Below, piece after piece: positions 1 to 8,471 of a stretch of 17,896 nucleotides of DNA. A program made the position numbers and the translations under genes. The stretch is from Alphaproteobacteria bacterium (GTDB taxonomy: Bacteria > Pseudomonadota > Alphaproteobacteria > G02398745 > G023898745). Position 1 is the first letter of the stretch, and every line of letters begins with the position of its first letter. The stretch covers positions 1 through 17,896 of the forward strand of contig DAHXKW010000116.1 of assembly GCA_027366195.1 (NCBI GenBank). Direction: 5' to 3'. The notes beneath the pieces are model-generated. The model ran no database searches, was not told where the DNA came from, and was given only the letters and a program-made list of their open reading frames with translations.

Positions 1-256
1 GGCCTCGGTTGCTATCATTTGCCAAATCACCAACCAAAGCATCACGAGGAACTGCTTGTATCCCATTTCCCATTCTGCCAGCAGTAGAACAATTTCATTT
101 CCGTAAAAATACTTTATTCTGGAAGGAAGTTATTTTAGCTACTACTTGTTTGGGCCGGGGCTGTATTTGATTGTGCACCGTGAAAAAGGCACTGTACGAA
201 TATTTAAAAAACAACCGGTCACTAGAAATCTGCACTTAAGCAAAAATATCAATTTT
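1..256. other. Edge region with no assignable gene
   Basis: No gene is recognised here. A plus-strand frame is open from the window edge to a stop at 168-170 (about 55 residues), but it matches no family I know and lacks a start inside the window. The minus-strand frames downstream of frr do not encode uppS, which normally follows frr in alphaproteobacteria. Bases 1-170 look less AT-rich than the flanking genes, so this could be the end of a foreign or mobile gene; that is inference only. Confidence 0.3.
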
Positions 257-814
257 CTATACCGCCATGATGTCTTTCTTCTTTTGTTCTAAAATATCGT
301 CAACCTTAGCGCAATAGTCGTCAGTTAGTTTTTGAATGTCTTTTTTCATACGTTCTAGATCATCCTCGGAAATATCGTGATGTTTCTCCAGCTTCTTAGA
401 TTGATCAAGTGCTTCATGTCTACTATTTCTAATAGCCACGCGACTTTCTTCTGCATATTTAGAGGCTAATTTAACGAGCTCTTCACGTCTTTCCTTAGTT
501 AGCTCTGGAATTGGAATGCGTACCATACAGCCATCCGGATTAGGCGTTAATCCAAGAGATGAGTCTCGTATAGCCTTTTCAACAGGCTTAACTGCATTTT
601 TGTCATAAACCTCTATAACAAGTAGTCTTGGCTCTGGTACAGAAATATTTCCCAATTGTTGAATGGGAGTCATAACGCCATAAACCTCCGCCTTGATTCG
701 GTCCAATAAATTAACCGAGGCACGCCCTGTACGTATACCCAAAAATCCTTGTTTTAAGGCATCAAACGCCTTATCCATAGAGCTTTTTGTTTCTTTTTTG
801 ATTTCTTCTAACAT
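257..814 (-). CDS. frr: Ribosome recycling factor
   Basis: Ribosome recycling factor works with EF-G in the cytoplasm to split the post-termination ribosome so its subunits can be reused. The 185-residue length is exactly typical. The family pattern is clear: an N-terminal helix, then RTGRASVNLLDRI at about residues 28-40, a central region with TPIQQLGNISVPEPRLLVIEVYD, and a C-terminal helical bundle with LTKERREELVKLASKYAEESRVAIRN. The ATG lies at 812-814, inside the end of pyrH, whose stop is at 808-810, so the two are probably translationally coupled. The usual downstream uppS-cdsA is absent, which points to a rearranged neighbourhood. Identification is secure from sequence. Confidence 0.97.
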   Translation of the reverse strand: MLEEIKKETKSSMDKAFDALKQGFLGIRTGRASVNLLDRIKAEVYGVMTPIQQLGNISVPEPRLLVIEVYDKNAVKPVEKAIRDSSLGLTPNPDGCMVRIPIPELTKERREELVKLASKYAEESRVAIRNSRHEALDQSKKLEKHHDISEDDLERMKKDIQKLTDDYCAKVDDILEQKKKDIMAV

Positions 815-1539
815 GATGATGCCATTTGGTTCCCTCTATCATTTACTACCGTAAATTGGCATGTCTTGGCAAGTACCGCCGAAATTGGATTGGGTTGAAA
901 TAATGAAAAAACAATAATTGGCAATTTTTCTTTTTGTGCAATTTCAAAAGCTGTCATATCCATAACGTGCAATCTCTCTGATAAGACCTGCCTGTAGGAT
1001 ATATGTTCAAAATGCTGCGCGTCAGGAAATTTTGCCGGATCTTTCGAAAAGACGCCAGGGAACTTTGTTCCTTTCATAAGGGTCGAGCAGTTTAAAGCTG
1101 CCGCCATTGTCACACTGGCCGTGTCAGTTGTGAAATAGGGAGAACCCGTCCCTCCAACACAAATCAAAATTTTTCCCTGTGATAAGATTTCGCGCCCTCT
1201 AGAGCCTGAAAATATATCACAAACTGAGGGACAAGCCAAAGACGATAGTAAATCACAGGGTATTCCATGTGAGTGGAATACATCACGCAAAGCAATACCA
1301 TTCATTATAGTGGCCAACATGCCCATTTGATCACCAGAAGCAGTACGCATACCTAATGCTTCACTTTGTTTGCCACGAAATAAATTTCCTCCCCCAACAA
1401 CAATAGCAATTTCTATTCCTTTTTGGTGAACATTTGCAATGTCAGAAATAAGCGCTTTGATAAAACTAGGGTCATAGCCGATACTAGAAGATCCACCCAG
1501 AGCTTCTCCGGATATTTTGAGTAAAACACGATCTCGCAC
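808..1539 (-). CDS. pyrH: UMP kinase (uridylate kinase)
   Basis: PyrH phosphorylates UMP to UDP with ATP in pyrimidine nucleotide synthesis. It belongs to the amino acid kinase fold family and works as a cytoplasmic hexamer. Seen here: RVLLKISGEAL at residues 4-14, the glycine-rich VVGGGNLFRG at 47-56, GMLATIMNG, and the nucleotide-binding GTGSPYFTTDTASV segment. The length of 243 residues is normal. The start is GTG at 1537-1539: an in-frame TAA lies a few codons upstream and the conserved kinase N-terminus begins immediately, so no longer start is possible. No clear Shine-Dalgarno sequence is visible. Usually pyrH follows rpsB-tsf; here it is the first gene, divergent from accC, so it needs its own promoter in 1540-1654. 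Confidence 0.97.
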   Translation of the reverse strand: MRDRVLLKISGEALGGSSSIGYDPSFIKALISDIANVHQKGIEIAIVVGGGNLFRGKQSEALGMRTASGDQMGMLATIMNGIALRDVFHSHGIPCDLLSSLACPSVCDIFSGSRGREILSQGKILICVGGTGSPYFTTDTASVTMAAALNCSTLMKGTKFPGVFSKDPAKFPDAQHFEHISYRQVLSERLHVMDMTAFEIAQKEKLPIIVFSLFQPNPISAVLAKTCQFTVVNDRGNQMASSC

Positions 1540-1602
1540 TTGATTTTATTAAATTACTAATCTGTCTTTAAACACTATACAACAAATCATCCTTTAGTTC
1601 TC

Positions 1603-1631
1603 TTTACCAAAAGATGCCGGTATAGTATAGA
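1603..1631 (+). promoter_or_regulatory. Candidate promoter for accC
   Basis: TTTACC at 1603-1608 (4 of 6 to the -35 consensus) and TATAGA at 1626-1631 (4 of 6 to the -10) are separated by 17 bases. They lie 23 bases upstream of the accC GTG, in the 115-bp divergent gap. This is a pattern match only. Confidence 0.35.
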
Positions 1632-1654
1632 CAGGACCACGAAATACGAATTAT

Positions 1655-2989
1655 GTGTTTAACAAAATTTTGATCGCTAACCGTGGAGAAATAGCTCTAC
1701 GGATCATTCGTGCATGTAAAGAACTAGGAATCAAAACTGTTGCGGTTTATTCTGAAGCCGATATTAATTCTTTGCATGTACGACTAGCCGATGAAAGTGT
1801 ATGTGTGGGAAGTGCACTTTCAAAAGATAGCTATTTAAAGATGGGGAATATTCTTTCTGCTGCTGATGTTACCGGCGCCGAAGCTATCCATCCCGGGTTT
1901 GGGTTTTTATCTGAAAATCATGTCTTTGCTGAAATGGTTGAAGAGCACGGTATTACCTTCATTGGTCCCAAACCCGAACATGTCAAAATCATGGGTGATA
2001 AAATTCTAGCAAAGGATGCTATGCGTAAGTTTGGTGTTCCTTTGGTTCCAGGATCTCCTGGAAAAATCGAAACCATTTCTCAAGCCAAAGATCTGGCCCC
2101 ATCCATAGGCTATCCCATGCTCATAAAAGCCGCTTGTGGTGGTGGCGGTAAAGGTATGCAAATTGTGCATACTGAACATCAACTGGAAAGGGCTGTGTCG
2201 ATTGCTCAAATGGAAGCTCGTGCTAATTTTGGTGACAATTCTGTATTTATAGAAAAGTTTTTGCAGAATCCAAGGCACATTGAAATTCAGATCCTTGCCG
2301 ACCAACATGGAAATTGTATCCATTTAGGTGAACGTGATTGTTCCTTGCAAAGACGTCATCAAAAAATTTGGGAAGAAGCACCTTCTCCTGTTGTTACAGA
2401 AAAAATGCGATCAGAGCTTGGGACCATTTGTGTGAATGCTATGAAACAACTTGGCTATCGTGGGGTAGGAACTATGGAGTTCCTTTATGAAAACGAACAG
2501 TTCTACTTTATCGAAATGAATACGCGTATTCAGGTTGAACATCCCGTCACAGAAATGGTCACAGGCGTTGACCTAATTAAAGAACAGATAAAGGTTGCTG
2601 CCGGAGAAAAACTAACTATGACTCAAGAAGATATTCGGATAAAAGGTCACGCCATAGAATGTCGAATTAATGCAGAAGATCCCGAAACATTCATGCCATC
2701 ACCTGGAACAATTACTTTCTATCATCCTCCTGGTGGTCTAGGCGTGCGTATTGATAGCCATATCTACGACGGCTATACGATTCCACCTTATTACGATTCT
2801 TTACTTGGAAAGTTGATCGTATGGGCTCCTAAGCGATCAGATTGTTTAACTCGTTTAAGCAGCGCTTTAGATGAGTACGTTATTGATGGTGTAAAAACTC
2901 TTATTCCTTTGCACAAACGCTTAACTCTCCATCCTGCTATCATTAAAGGAAAATTCGATATTAAGTGGCTTGAAACAAAATTTCTGTAG
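1655..2989 (+). CDS. accC: Acetyl-CoA carboxylase, biotin carboxylase subunit
   Basis: AccC carboxylates the biotin carried on BCCP (AccB) using ATP and bicarbonate, the first half-reaction of acetyl-CoA carboxylase and the entry to fatty acid synthesis. Seen here: N-terminal FNKILIANRGEIALRI, the central ATP-grasp with the glycine loop CGGGGKGM at 161-168, RRHQKIWEEAPSP at 233-245, and catalytic/metal region EMNTRIQVEHPVTEM at 287-301, then the biotin carboxylase C-terminal domain. The 444 residues are normal for the single-function subunit, and there is no fused biotinyl domain. The start is GTG at 1655; the ATG at 1653 is out of frame. accB, normally directly upstream, is not in this window, so subunit genes are split. 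The 2006-2323 minus-strand frame inside it is a shadow. Confidence 0.97.
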   Translation: MFNKILIANRGEIALRIIRACKELGIKTVAVYSEADINSLHVRLADESVCVGSALSKDSYLKMGNILSAADVTGAEAIHPGFGFLSENHVFAEMVEEHGITFIGPKPEHVKIMGDKILAKDAMRKFGVPLVPGSPGKIETISQAKDLAPSIGYPMLIKAACGGGGKGMQIVHTEHQLERAVSIAQMEARANFGDNSVFIEKFLQNPRHIEIQILADQHGNCIHLGERDCSLQRRHQKIWEEAPSPVVTEKMRSELGTICVNAMKQLGYRGVGTMEFLYENEQFYFIEMNTRIQVEHPVTEMVTGVDLIKEQIKVAAGEKLTMTQEDIRIKGHAIECRINAEDPETFMPSPGTITFYHPPGGLGVRIDSHIYDGYTIPPYYDSLLGKLIVWAPKRSDCLTRLSSALDEYVIDGVKTLIPLHKRLTLHPAIIKGKFDIKWLETKFL

Positions 2990-3061
2990 ATAACTTGACA
3001 ATAACTAGAAATATATGCGAAATATTTATCAGTTTCAGATGGATTTCGGGCATCTAAATTA

Positions 3062-3781
3062 GTGGTTGCAGAGGAGTTAGTCAAAACACTTTACTCGGTT
3101 CATGATGGTCAAACACATATTGGTGAATATTTAAGTGGCTTATTTCAAGGTTTGCCGATAGGTGTGGCTTGGAAGGATGTTAACTCTATAGGGCAGGGCT
3201 GTAATAAGTTCTTTGCAGATTTGCTTGATTTATCTGATCCACAGGAAATAATTGGAAAAACTGACTATAGTTTCTTACCAGAAGAAGATGCTCAGAACTT
3301 TATAAAAGATGACCAAGACGTCATTTTAAATGAACGTCCACGTTTTAATGATATTAGAGAGGCTCACTTTGTAAGGACCTATGTCGTACAAAGTACTACC
3401 AAAATTCCCGTAATTAGTAATATAGGTGAAATTTTAGGTGTAGTTGGATTTGGATACATTTTATCAATGACAAAAGTCTCAACAAGTCAGCGTATTCAAA
3501 ATTTGCTAAATCTTTGTTACTCAAATTATTTATGCAACTTAGACGGAACAACAAATTACTATGTCGTTAGTAATGATAAAAATATTAAATTAACACTTAA
3601 GCAAGCAGAGTGTTTAACTCACCTTGCTATGGGGAAAACGGTAAAACAAATTGCAAAAACTTTCGAATGTTCTCAATCAACTGTATTAACACATGTAAAA
3701 GTTCTAAAACGCAAATTAGGTGTATTTTCAACATCTGCACTGATTGATTGTTTTTGGAAAAATCCAATTCATTGGTTTTAA
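3062..3781 (+). CDS. PAS-domain LuxR-type transcriptional regulator
   Basis: Probable DNA-binding regulator with a sensor domain. Residues about 28-135 read as a PAS (PAS_4-like) fold: GVAWKDVNSIGQGCNKFFADLL, then IIGKTDYSFLPEEDAQNFIKDDQ, then KIPVISNIGEILGVVGFGYI. Residues about 176-230 form a LuxR/GerE helix-turn-helix with LTLKQAECLTHLAMGKTVKQIA and STVLTHVKVLKRKLGV. There is no autoinducer-binding domain, so this is not a classical quorum-sensing LuxR; the ligand is unknown. The start is uncertain: GTG at 3062 is the first start-type codon after an in-frame TAA at 3002, has no good Shine-Dalgarno, and the frame between them is open. The stop is 3 bases before the rep gene, suggesting co-transcription and possibly control of rep. 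Confidence 0.85.
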   Translation: MVAEELVKTLYSVHDGQTHIGEYLSGLFQGLPIGVAWKDVNSIGQGCNKFFADLLDLSDPQEIIGKTDYSFLPEEDAQNFIKDDQDVILNERPRFNDIREAHFVRTYVVQSTTKIPVISNIGEILGVVGFGYILSMTKVSTSQRIQNLLNLCYSNYLCNLDGTTNYYVVSNDKNIKLTLKQAECLTHLAMGKTVKQIAKTFECSQSTVLTHVKVLKRKLGVFSTSALIDCFWKNPIHWF

Positions 3782-3784
3782 AAT

Positions 3785-4990
3785 ATGTCTGGCTTAATTA
3801 CAACTTCTCATCGTGAGTCTTCCCAAATACTATTTAAGCATCTGGGTGCTGTTCATACGCACACAGCCCTGACGATGACGCAACGCAAGCTCGCTAATGT
3901 TATGTTGCGAAATGCGCTTAATACGATTGGTCTAGATAAAGAACATCAGATTCCCATGCGTGATATTCTTGAAGCTTTAGACTGGGACTCTTCACAAAAA
4001 GCACCAGAAACTTTGCGTGAGAGTTTGCGAGATCTAGCGCGCATTCAAATTCAATGGAACATCTTAGGTCGTGATAATAAAAACAAATGGACGACTTCTG
4101 CTTTGCTTGCGCACGTTTCTATCAAGGATGGTTACGTTTATTATTCTTATTCACTAGCGCTTCGTGAACTATTCCAAAATCCTAACATTTATGCTCGACT
4201 TAACTTAGATGTGCAACGAAAATTTAAAAATAAACATGCTGTTATTCTGTGGGAACTGATTTGTGGTGATTTAAGTTCTAAAAAAGAAAATAAAATTTAT
4301 ACAGAGTGGTTAACATATGAAAAGGTTCTCGAACTAACAGATCTATACACCAATAATTATTTGAAACGTTATTCATCATTTAAAGAACGTGTTCTTGATT
4401 CTGCCATAGCAGAGATCAACGAAAACTCTGACATCATGGTAGCTTATGAAGAAAAAAAAGTTAATCGAAAAATAACCCATCTAAGATTTTGGGGTGAAAA
4501 AAAACAAGGAGCAAACACAGAAGAGCCCGAACATATTAAACAAATGCGAAAAATTGGCTTTGGTGAAAAAAAGATTAAAGAGATTACAAAACGCTATCCC
4601 CAAGAGGATATTGTAAGAGCTTTAGATTTTCTAATTCATTTCATTAAAACAACAAAAGAACCCGTCAAAAATCCCGTTGCTTTATTTGATAAAGCTTTAG
4701 TGGAAGGGTGGTGCAAACCTTCCGAGGTTCTTGTGGACTTGGGCGCATGGAAAGAGCCAGACTTACCCGCCAACGAGTCCGGAGAATGTTTAAATTTACG
4801 TCAACAAATTTCTGATAGCATTGGCTCTGCTGACTACGCATCTTGGTTTGGGCAAACGCAATTTGTTCTTGATAATACGCGCTTGCGAATTATTTGCTCA
4901 TCTTCATTTATACAAAACATGATCGATGTACACTATAAACATCGCATTCAACAACTTTTACCTTCTGGAGTTGTATGCGTTGTAGAGTAG
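3785..4990 (+). CDS. Rep_3-type replication initiator with DnaA domain I-like C-terminus
   Basis: Resembles plasmid replication initiators (RepA/Rep_3 superfamily), which bind origin DNA through two winged-helix domains. Residues about 28-236 carry that pattern: MTQRKLANVMLRNAL, the PETLRESLRDLARIQIQW segment and the helix-rich FKERVLDSAIAEINE region ending in RKITHLRFW. Residues about 250-310 resemble the RPA_C-type helical module (KNPVALFDKALVEGWC). The C-terminal part, about 336-392, looks like DnaA domain I, with SWFGQTQFVLDNTRLRIICS and SFIQNMIDVHYKHRI; in DnaA this domain contacts DnaB and DiaA. Rickettsia plasmids are known to encode DnaA-like initiators with such domains. No iterons are seen around the gene. 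Either a plasmid-derived gene in the chromosome or part of a replicon; the neighbours favour a chromosome. Confidence 0.8.
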   Translation: MSGLITTSHRESSQILFKHLGAVHTHTALTMTQRKLANVMLRNALNTIGLDKEHQIPMRDILEALDWDSSQKAPETLRESLRDLARIQIQWNILGRDNKNKWTTSALLAHVSIKDGYVYYSYSLALRELFQNPNIYARLNLDVQRKFKNKHAVILWELICGDLSSKKENKIYTEWLTYEKVLELTDLYTNNYLKRYSSFKERVLDSAIAEINENSDIMVAYEEKKVNRKITHLRFWGEKKQGANTEEPEHIKQMRKIGFGEKKIKEITKRYPQEDIVRALDFLIHFIKTTKEPVKNPVALFDKALVEGWCKPSEVLVDLGAWKEPDLPANESGECLNLRQQISDSIGSADYASWFGQTQFVLDNTRLRIICSSSFIQNMIDVHYKHRIQQLLPSGVVCVVE

Positions 4991-5029
4991 TGTCAATATG
5001 ATATAGGTTTTTTTTGCATCACTTCATCT

Positions 5030-6742
5030 ATGTCTTTTTTTAGGCGTTTTTTTAGCTTCATCGTTAAATACATATTTTTCAGCATATTGCTGGCCATTTT
5101 GGCATATGGATACACGCTTATGCCAAAACGCCAAAAAGAAAATGCAATCCTTGTCGTACACATTGAAGATACAGAGCTAAAGGACTATGACCAAGGAATA
5201 AATCTTTTTTCTAAAAAAGGTCATTCGGTTGTTGGACTATCTAAATTAATTAAAAGCGCCGCACGTGACCCAAAAATAAAAGGATTGGTACTCCGATTAC
5301 ATGGATCACAGATGGGATTAGGACAAGTTGATGAGATTAAATACCAACTTGATCTTTTAAAGAAAAATAAAAAACCAATATTTGTTTTTGCCGATAGTCT
5401 TGGAAAAGAAACAAACAATACAGGAACAGCTGCATATCTACTCGCTTCCTACGCTGATTTTATATATATAAATCCAATTGGAATAGTTAATATAAACGGT
5501 CTATTAGCATCAAGATACTTCTTAAAAGAATTACTCGATCACTATGCTATAAAAGGTACAATCGAAAAACGCGATGAATATAAAGGAATAGCGGACGTTT
5601 ATATGTTCAATGGTTTTTCGAAGCCAGTACGAGACAATTTAGAATCTGTATTACAAAGTAATTTAAATTTCGTTATTCAACAAATTGCCGTAAATAGAAA
5701 GCTCTCTACAGATCAGGCCAAATCATTAATTGATAATGCCCCTTTCATAGGTATTATGGCTGTAAAAGAAAAACTCGTTGATGAGGCGGTTTATTTTGAT
5801 GAAAATATGCCACCTGAACCACTTAAAAAACTTATGGAAGAAACAAAATCAAAATTTGTTTCTGCTAAAAAATATCCTTTATATCCTGAGGATAAACAGA
5901 AGGACAAAATAGCTATTGTGTGTTTATCGGGAATGGTAACGCGTTATTCACCAGATGCGCTTCCTTTTGAAAAAGCAATAACTGATTTTGCGGTAGAAAA
6001 AATGGTAAAGCGTATCATACAAGAAAAATACAAAGCTGTTTTTTTTCGTATTAACACAGGTGGCGGCGATCCTGTTGCATCAGAAAATATCTACAATAGT
6101 ATTCAACAGTTACATCATAGAAAAATACCAGTTCTAACTTCTATGAGTGATTTATGTGCCTCTGGTGGTTATTATATGGCCAGTGCCACAGATTATATTA
6201 TTGCTCACCCCACAACAATTACCGGTTCAATCGGAGCAGCTTTCATTAAACCTTATTTAAAAGAATTTGCAAAAAAGTTTAACATCAACTTTGATAGTAT
6301 TGGCGTTGGTGCAAACGCAGCATTTTTTAGCTTCGTACATGACTTAACTGATAAACAAAAAGAACAGTACAAATCTTATGTAGATCAGCTCTACAATGTG
6401 TTTTTAGACAGAGTAGTGACAGATCGTAAAATCGATAAAGACAAATTGAAAAATGAAATTGCAGGAGGACGTGTATGGAGTGGTCTGCAAGCTAAAGAAT
6501 TAGGTCTTGTCGATGAACTCGGCGGTATTGATGCTGCTGTTAAAAAAGCGGCTGATTTGGCCAAATTAGCAGAATACCAAGTAGTCACTCTGCCAACAGG
6601 TGGCATAGCCGATCTTATCGCTGATTTAAAAGATAGTGGCATATCAAGCAAGATTCTATCTCAATGTCTTGTTCAGATAAAATCTATGTTTTTAGAAATG
6701 AGCCAACCAAAATTCGTTAGCCAAATTGAATTTAAGGAGTAG
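5030..6742 (+). CDS. sppA: Signal peptide peptidase SppA, long (67K) form
   Basis: SppA is an inner-membrane serine protease of family S49 that digests cleaved signal peptides in or facing the periplasm. A single N-terminal membrane segment is visible at about 8-30 after basic residues (FFRRFF). The protein has the two tandem S49 domains of the long form (570 residues against about 618 in E. coli). The catalytic lysine is K185 in DEYKGIADVY of the first domain and the nucleophile is S378 in LCASGGYYMAS of the second, matching K209 and S409 of E. coli SppA. TGGGDPVASENIY at about 343-355 is typical. It begins 39 bases after rep with a T-rich spacer and no strong Shine-Dalgarno. Complete and probably active. 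Confidence 0.95.
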   Translation: MSFFRRFFSFIVKYIFFSILLAILAYGYTLMPKRQKENAILVVHIEDTELKDYDQGINLFSKKGHSVVGLSKLIKSAARDPKIKGLVLRLHGSQMGLGQVDEIKYQLDLLKKNKKPIFVFADSLGKETNNTGTAAYLLASYADFIYINPIGIVNINGLLASRYFLKELLDHYAIKGTIEKRDEYKGIADVYMFNGFSKPVRDNLESVLQSNLNFVIQQIAVNRKLSTDQAKSLIDNAPFIGIMAVKEKLVDEAVYFDENMPPEPLKKLMEETKSKFVSAKKYPLYPEDKQKDKIAIVCLSGMVTRYSPDALPFEKAITDFAVEKMVKRIIQEKYKAVFFRINTGGGDPVASENIYNSIQQLHHRKIPVLTSMSDLCASGGYYMASATDYIIAHPTTITGSIGAAFIKPYLKEFAKKFNINFDSIGVGANAAFFSFVHDLTDKQKEQYKSYVDQLYNVFLDRVVTDRKIDKDKLKNEIAGGRVWSGLQAKELGLVDELGGIDAAVKKAADLAKLAEYQVVTLPTGGIADLIADLKDSGISSKILSQCLVQIKSMFLEMSQPKFVSQIEFKE

Positions 6743-6806
6743 TTTTATTTGTCTAGGCTAAAAAGCTTAAATCTGATTAATACCAAGAAACTGACGAAAC
6801 ATAGTT

Positions 6807-6834
6807 TTGAAAATCTTATCTTATATCCTAGAAT
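6807..6834 (+). promoter_or_regulatory. Candidate sigma70 promoter for murJ
   Basis: TTGAAA at 6807-6812 (5 of 6) and TAGAAT at 6829-6834 (5 of 6) are separated by 16 bases, in the 121-bp gap after sppA. The expected transcription start is about 20-25 bases before the murJ ATG. Pattern match only. Confidence 0.45.
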
Positions 6835-6863
6835 AATTGTAAGATCTAAAGATTTATTTAATT

Positions 6864-8363
6864 ATGCTAAAACAGTTATTAACTTTCAGCGGGTTTACAT
6901 TCCTATCTAGAATCCTGGGAATGATTCGCGAAATGTTAATCGCGTACGCTTTAGGCGCAGGTTTTTGGTCGGATATCTTCTTTATCGCATTTCGTTTCCC
7001 CAGCTTTTTCCGTAAATTTTTTGCTGAAGGTGCAATGCAGGGTGCTTTGGTGCCTGAAATTGCAAGCACTAATAACACAAAAATTGCAGAATCAATGTTT
7101 TGGGTGATGACTCTACTTATGCTCAGCTTTGTCATAATTGTGGAAATATTCGCACCTAATCTACTGACCGTATTAGCACCAGGTTATCTGGGAGATCCTG
7201 AAAGAAAAAAGGTCGCTACTGAATTCATTCGTATTACTTTTCCATCGTTGCTAACAATTTCCTTATCGGCAATTTTGGCCGCTGTGCTTAATTCAAAACG
7301 GAAGTTTTTTGCTGAATCATCAGCACCTGTCATTTTAAATGTAGTCATGATAGCCGTTCTCTTAATTGCTTCACAGTGCCAAAAAAATGTGGCTTATGCA
7401 TTGATATGGTCGGTTTTAGGCGCCAGTATTCTGCATTTTTTCTATCTATACACCTTCTGTTACCTATCAGGATTTAAAATACACTTTCCTAGAATTCAAT
7501 TCACAACTAATCTTAAGAATGTCCTTAAAACTATGGGCATAAACTCTTTGTCGGGCGCTGTTATGCAGATCAATATATTTGTTGATATGATGCTCGCCTC
7601 CTGGATGCCTGCCGGATCATTGTCTTTCTTAGTTTATGCAGATCGTATTTTTCAGCTTCCTCTGTCTGTAATTGGCGTTGCTATGGGTAGCGTACTACTA
7701 CCAAACTTTTCCCGTATCAATGACTATCCTGCAGAACAACATAAATTACTGGAAGATAGCTTAAAGATGGCATTTCAAATTGCCACAGCCGCAGCTTTGG
7801 GTCTTTGTTTATTCAGTGACTTTATTATTTACACCCTATTTTGCCGCGGAGAATTTTCGCAACAACACAGCCACACAACGGGCAGCGTACTTCTTATGGC
7901 AGGGATCAGTTTACCAGCCTACGTTATGAGTAAAGTCCTCAATAGTTATTGCTATGCACAGAAAAAACCTTGGCTTCCTCTTAGATCTGCTCTGGTCAGT
8001 GTAAGCGCAAACGTAGCATTCAGTTTACTTTTTATGAAAATCTTTGGATGCATAGGGCTGGCCATGGCAACCTCTATTGCGGCTTGGCTCAACATCTCTG
8101 TCTTACTCTACAGTACCTTTGGGAAGACAATTTTTAGATGGGTGAAAACCCTAATCCCAAGCCTTTTATGGTTGGCTATTCATGGTCTTGGTTTGTATGC
8201 CTATAGACTAAACATGCACTTTGAAAGAAGCCATTGGGCCATTAGTTTGGCAACGTTTTTATTTATTTCTATCGTGTTTATGATGAGCTACTTTGGCCTA
8301 GGTCACCACTTCAAAATCCAAAACTTTTTCTATAAATTTAAAGAGCACACTTCAGTGCAATGA
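6864..8363 (+). CDS. murJ: Lipid II flippase MurJ
   Basis: MurJ (MviN) moves lipid II across the inner membrane for peptidoglycan synthesis; it belongs to the MOP exporter superfamily and normally has 14 membrane helices. The 499 residues are strongly hydrophobic throughout, as expected. The N-terminus has the family signature with LSRILGMIREMLIAYALGAG, and R16, R22, D37, R50 and E55 line up, with a constant offset of two, with functionally important R18, R24, D39, R52 and E57 of E. coli MurJ. The AEGAMQGALVPE motif is present. Start ATG at 6864 is preceded by an AT-rich leader without a clear Shine-Dalgarno. It ends 30 bases before a palindromic element. With murA in the same window, it contributes to the peptidoglycan pathway although the two are not adjacent. 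Confidence 0.95.
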   Translation: MLKQLLTFSGFTFLSRILGMIREMLIAYALGAGFWSDIFFIAFRFPSFFRKFFAEGAMQGALVPEIASTNNTKIAESMFWVMTLLMLSFVIIVEIFAPNLLTVLAPGYLGDPERKKVATEFIRITFPSLLTISLSAILAAVLNSKRKFFAESSAPVILNVVMIAVLLIASQCQKNVAYALIWSVLGASILHFFYLYTFCYLSGFKIHFPRIQFTTNLKNVLKTMGINSLSGAVMQINIFVDMMLASWMPAGSLSFLVYADRIFQLPLSVIGVAMGSVLLPNFSRINDYPAEQHKLLEDSLKMAFQIATAAALGLCLFSDFIIYTLFCRGEFSQQHSHTTGSVLLMAGISLPAYVMSKVLNSYCYAQKKPWLPLRSALVSVSANVAFSLLFMKIFGCIGLAMATSIAAWLNISVLLYSTFGKTIFRWVKTLIPSLLWLAIHGLGLYAYRLNMHFERSHWAISLATFLFISIVFMMSYFGLGHHFKIQNFFYKFKEHTSVQ

Positions 8364-8393
8364 TGGTCAAATTTATTTAAATATTAGGCAGCA

Positions 8394-8464
8394 GTCATTC
8401 CCGTGAAAGCGGGAATCCATTAACTGGCGGCCACTTTATGGATCCTCGCTTTCGCGAGGATGAC
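8394..8464. repeat. 71-bp double-hairpin palindromic element
   Basis: The ends form a 27-bp imperfect inverted repeat (GTCATTCCCGTGAAAG at the left, CTTTCGCGAGGATGAC at the right), and each end folds on itself: ATTCCCG with CGGGAAT around GTGAAAG, and ATCCTCGC with GCGAGGAT around TTTC. This is the style of dispersed extragenic palindromes (REP/REPIN- or MITE-like) common in proteobacterial genomes. It sits between the convergent ends of murJ and the outer-membrane protein gene, 7 bases past the latter's stop, and could act as a bidirectional transcription terminator. No other copy lies in this window. Confidence 0.75.
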
Positions 8465-8471
8465 AACGTGC

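Noticed and set aside
170..256. Possible intrinsic terminator after frr (T6 on the minus strand near 196-201)
   Set aside because: No stem of adequate length precedes the T run.
2995..3000. Perfect TTGACA upstream of the PAS-LuxR gene
   Set aside because: No acceptable -10 at 16-18 bases; the nearest TATATG is only 11 bases away, so a promoter is not claimed.
2990..3784. Search for iterons around the Rep-type gene
   Set aside because: No direct repeats of the expected 17-22 bases are visible before or after the gene, so no origin is called here.
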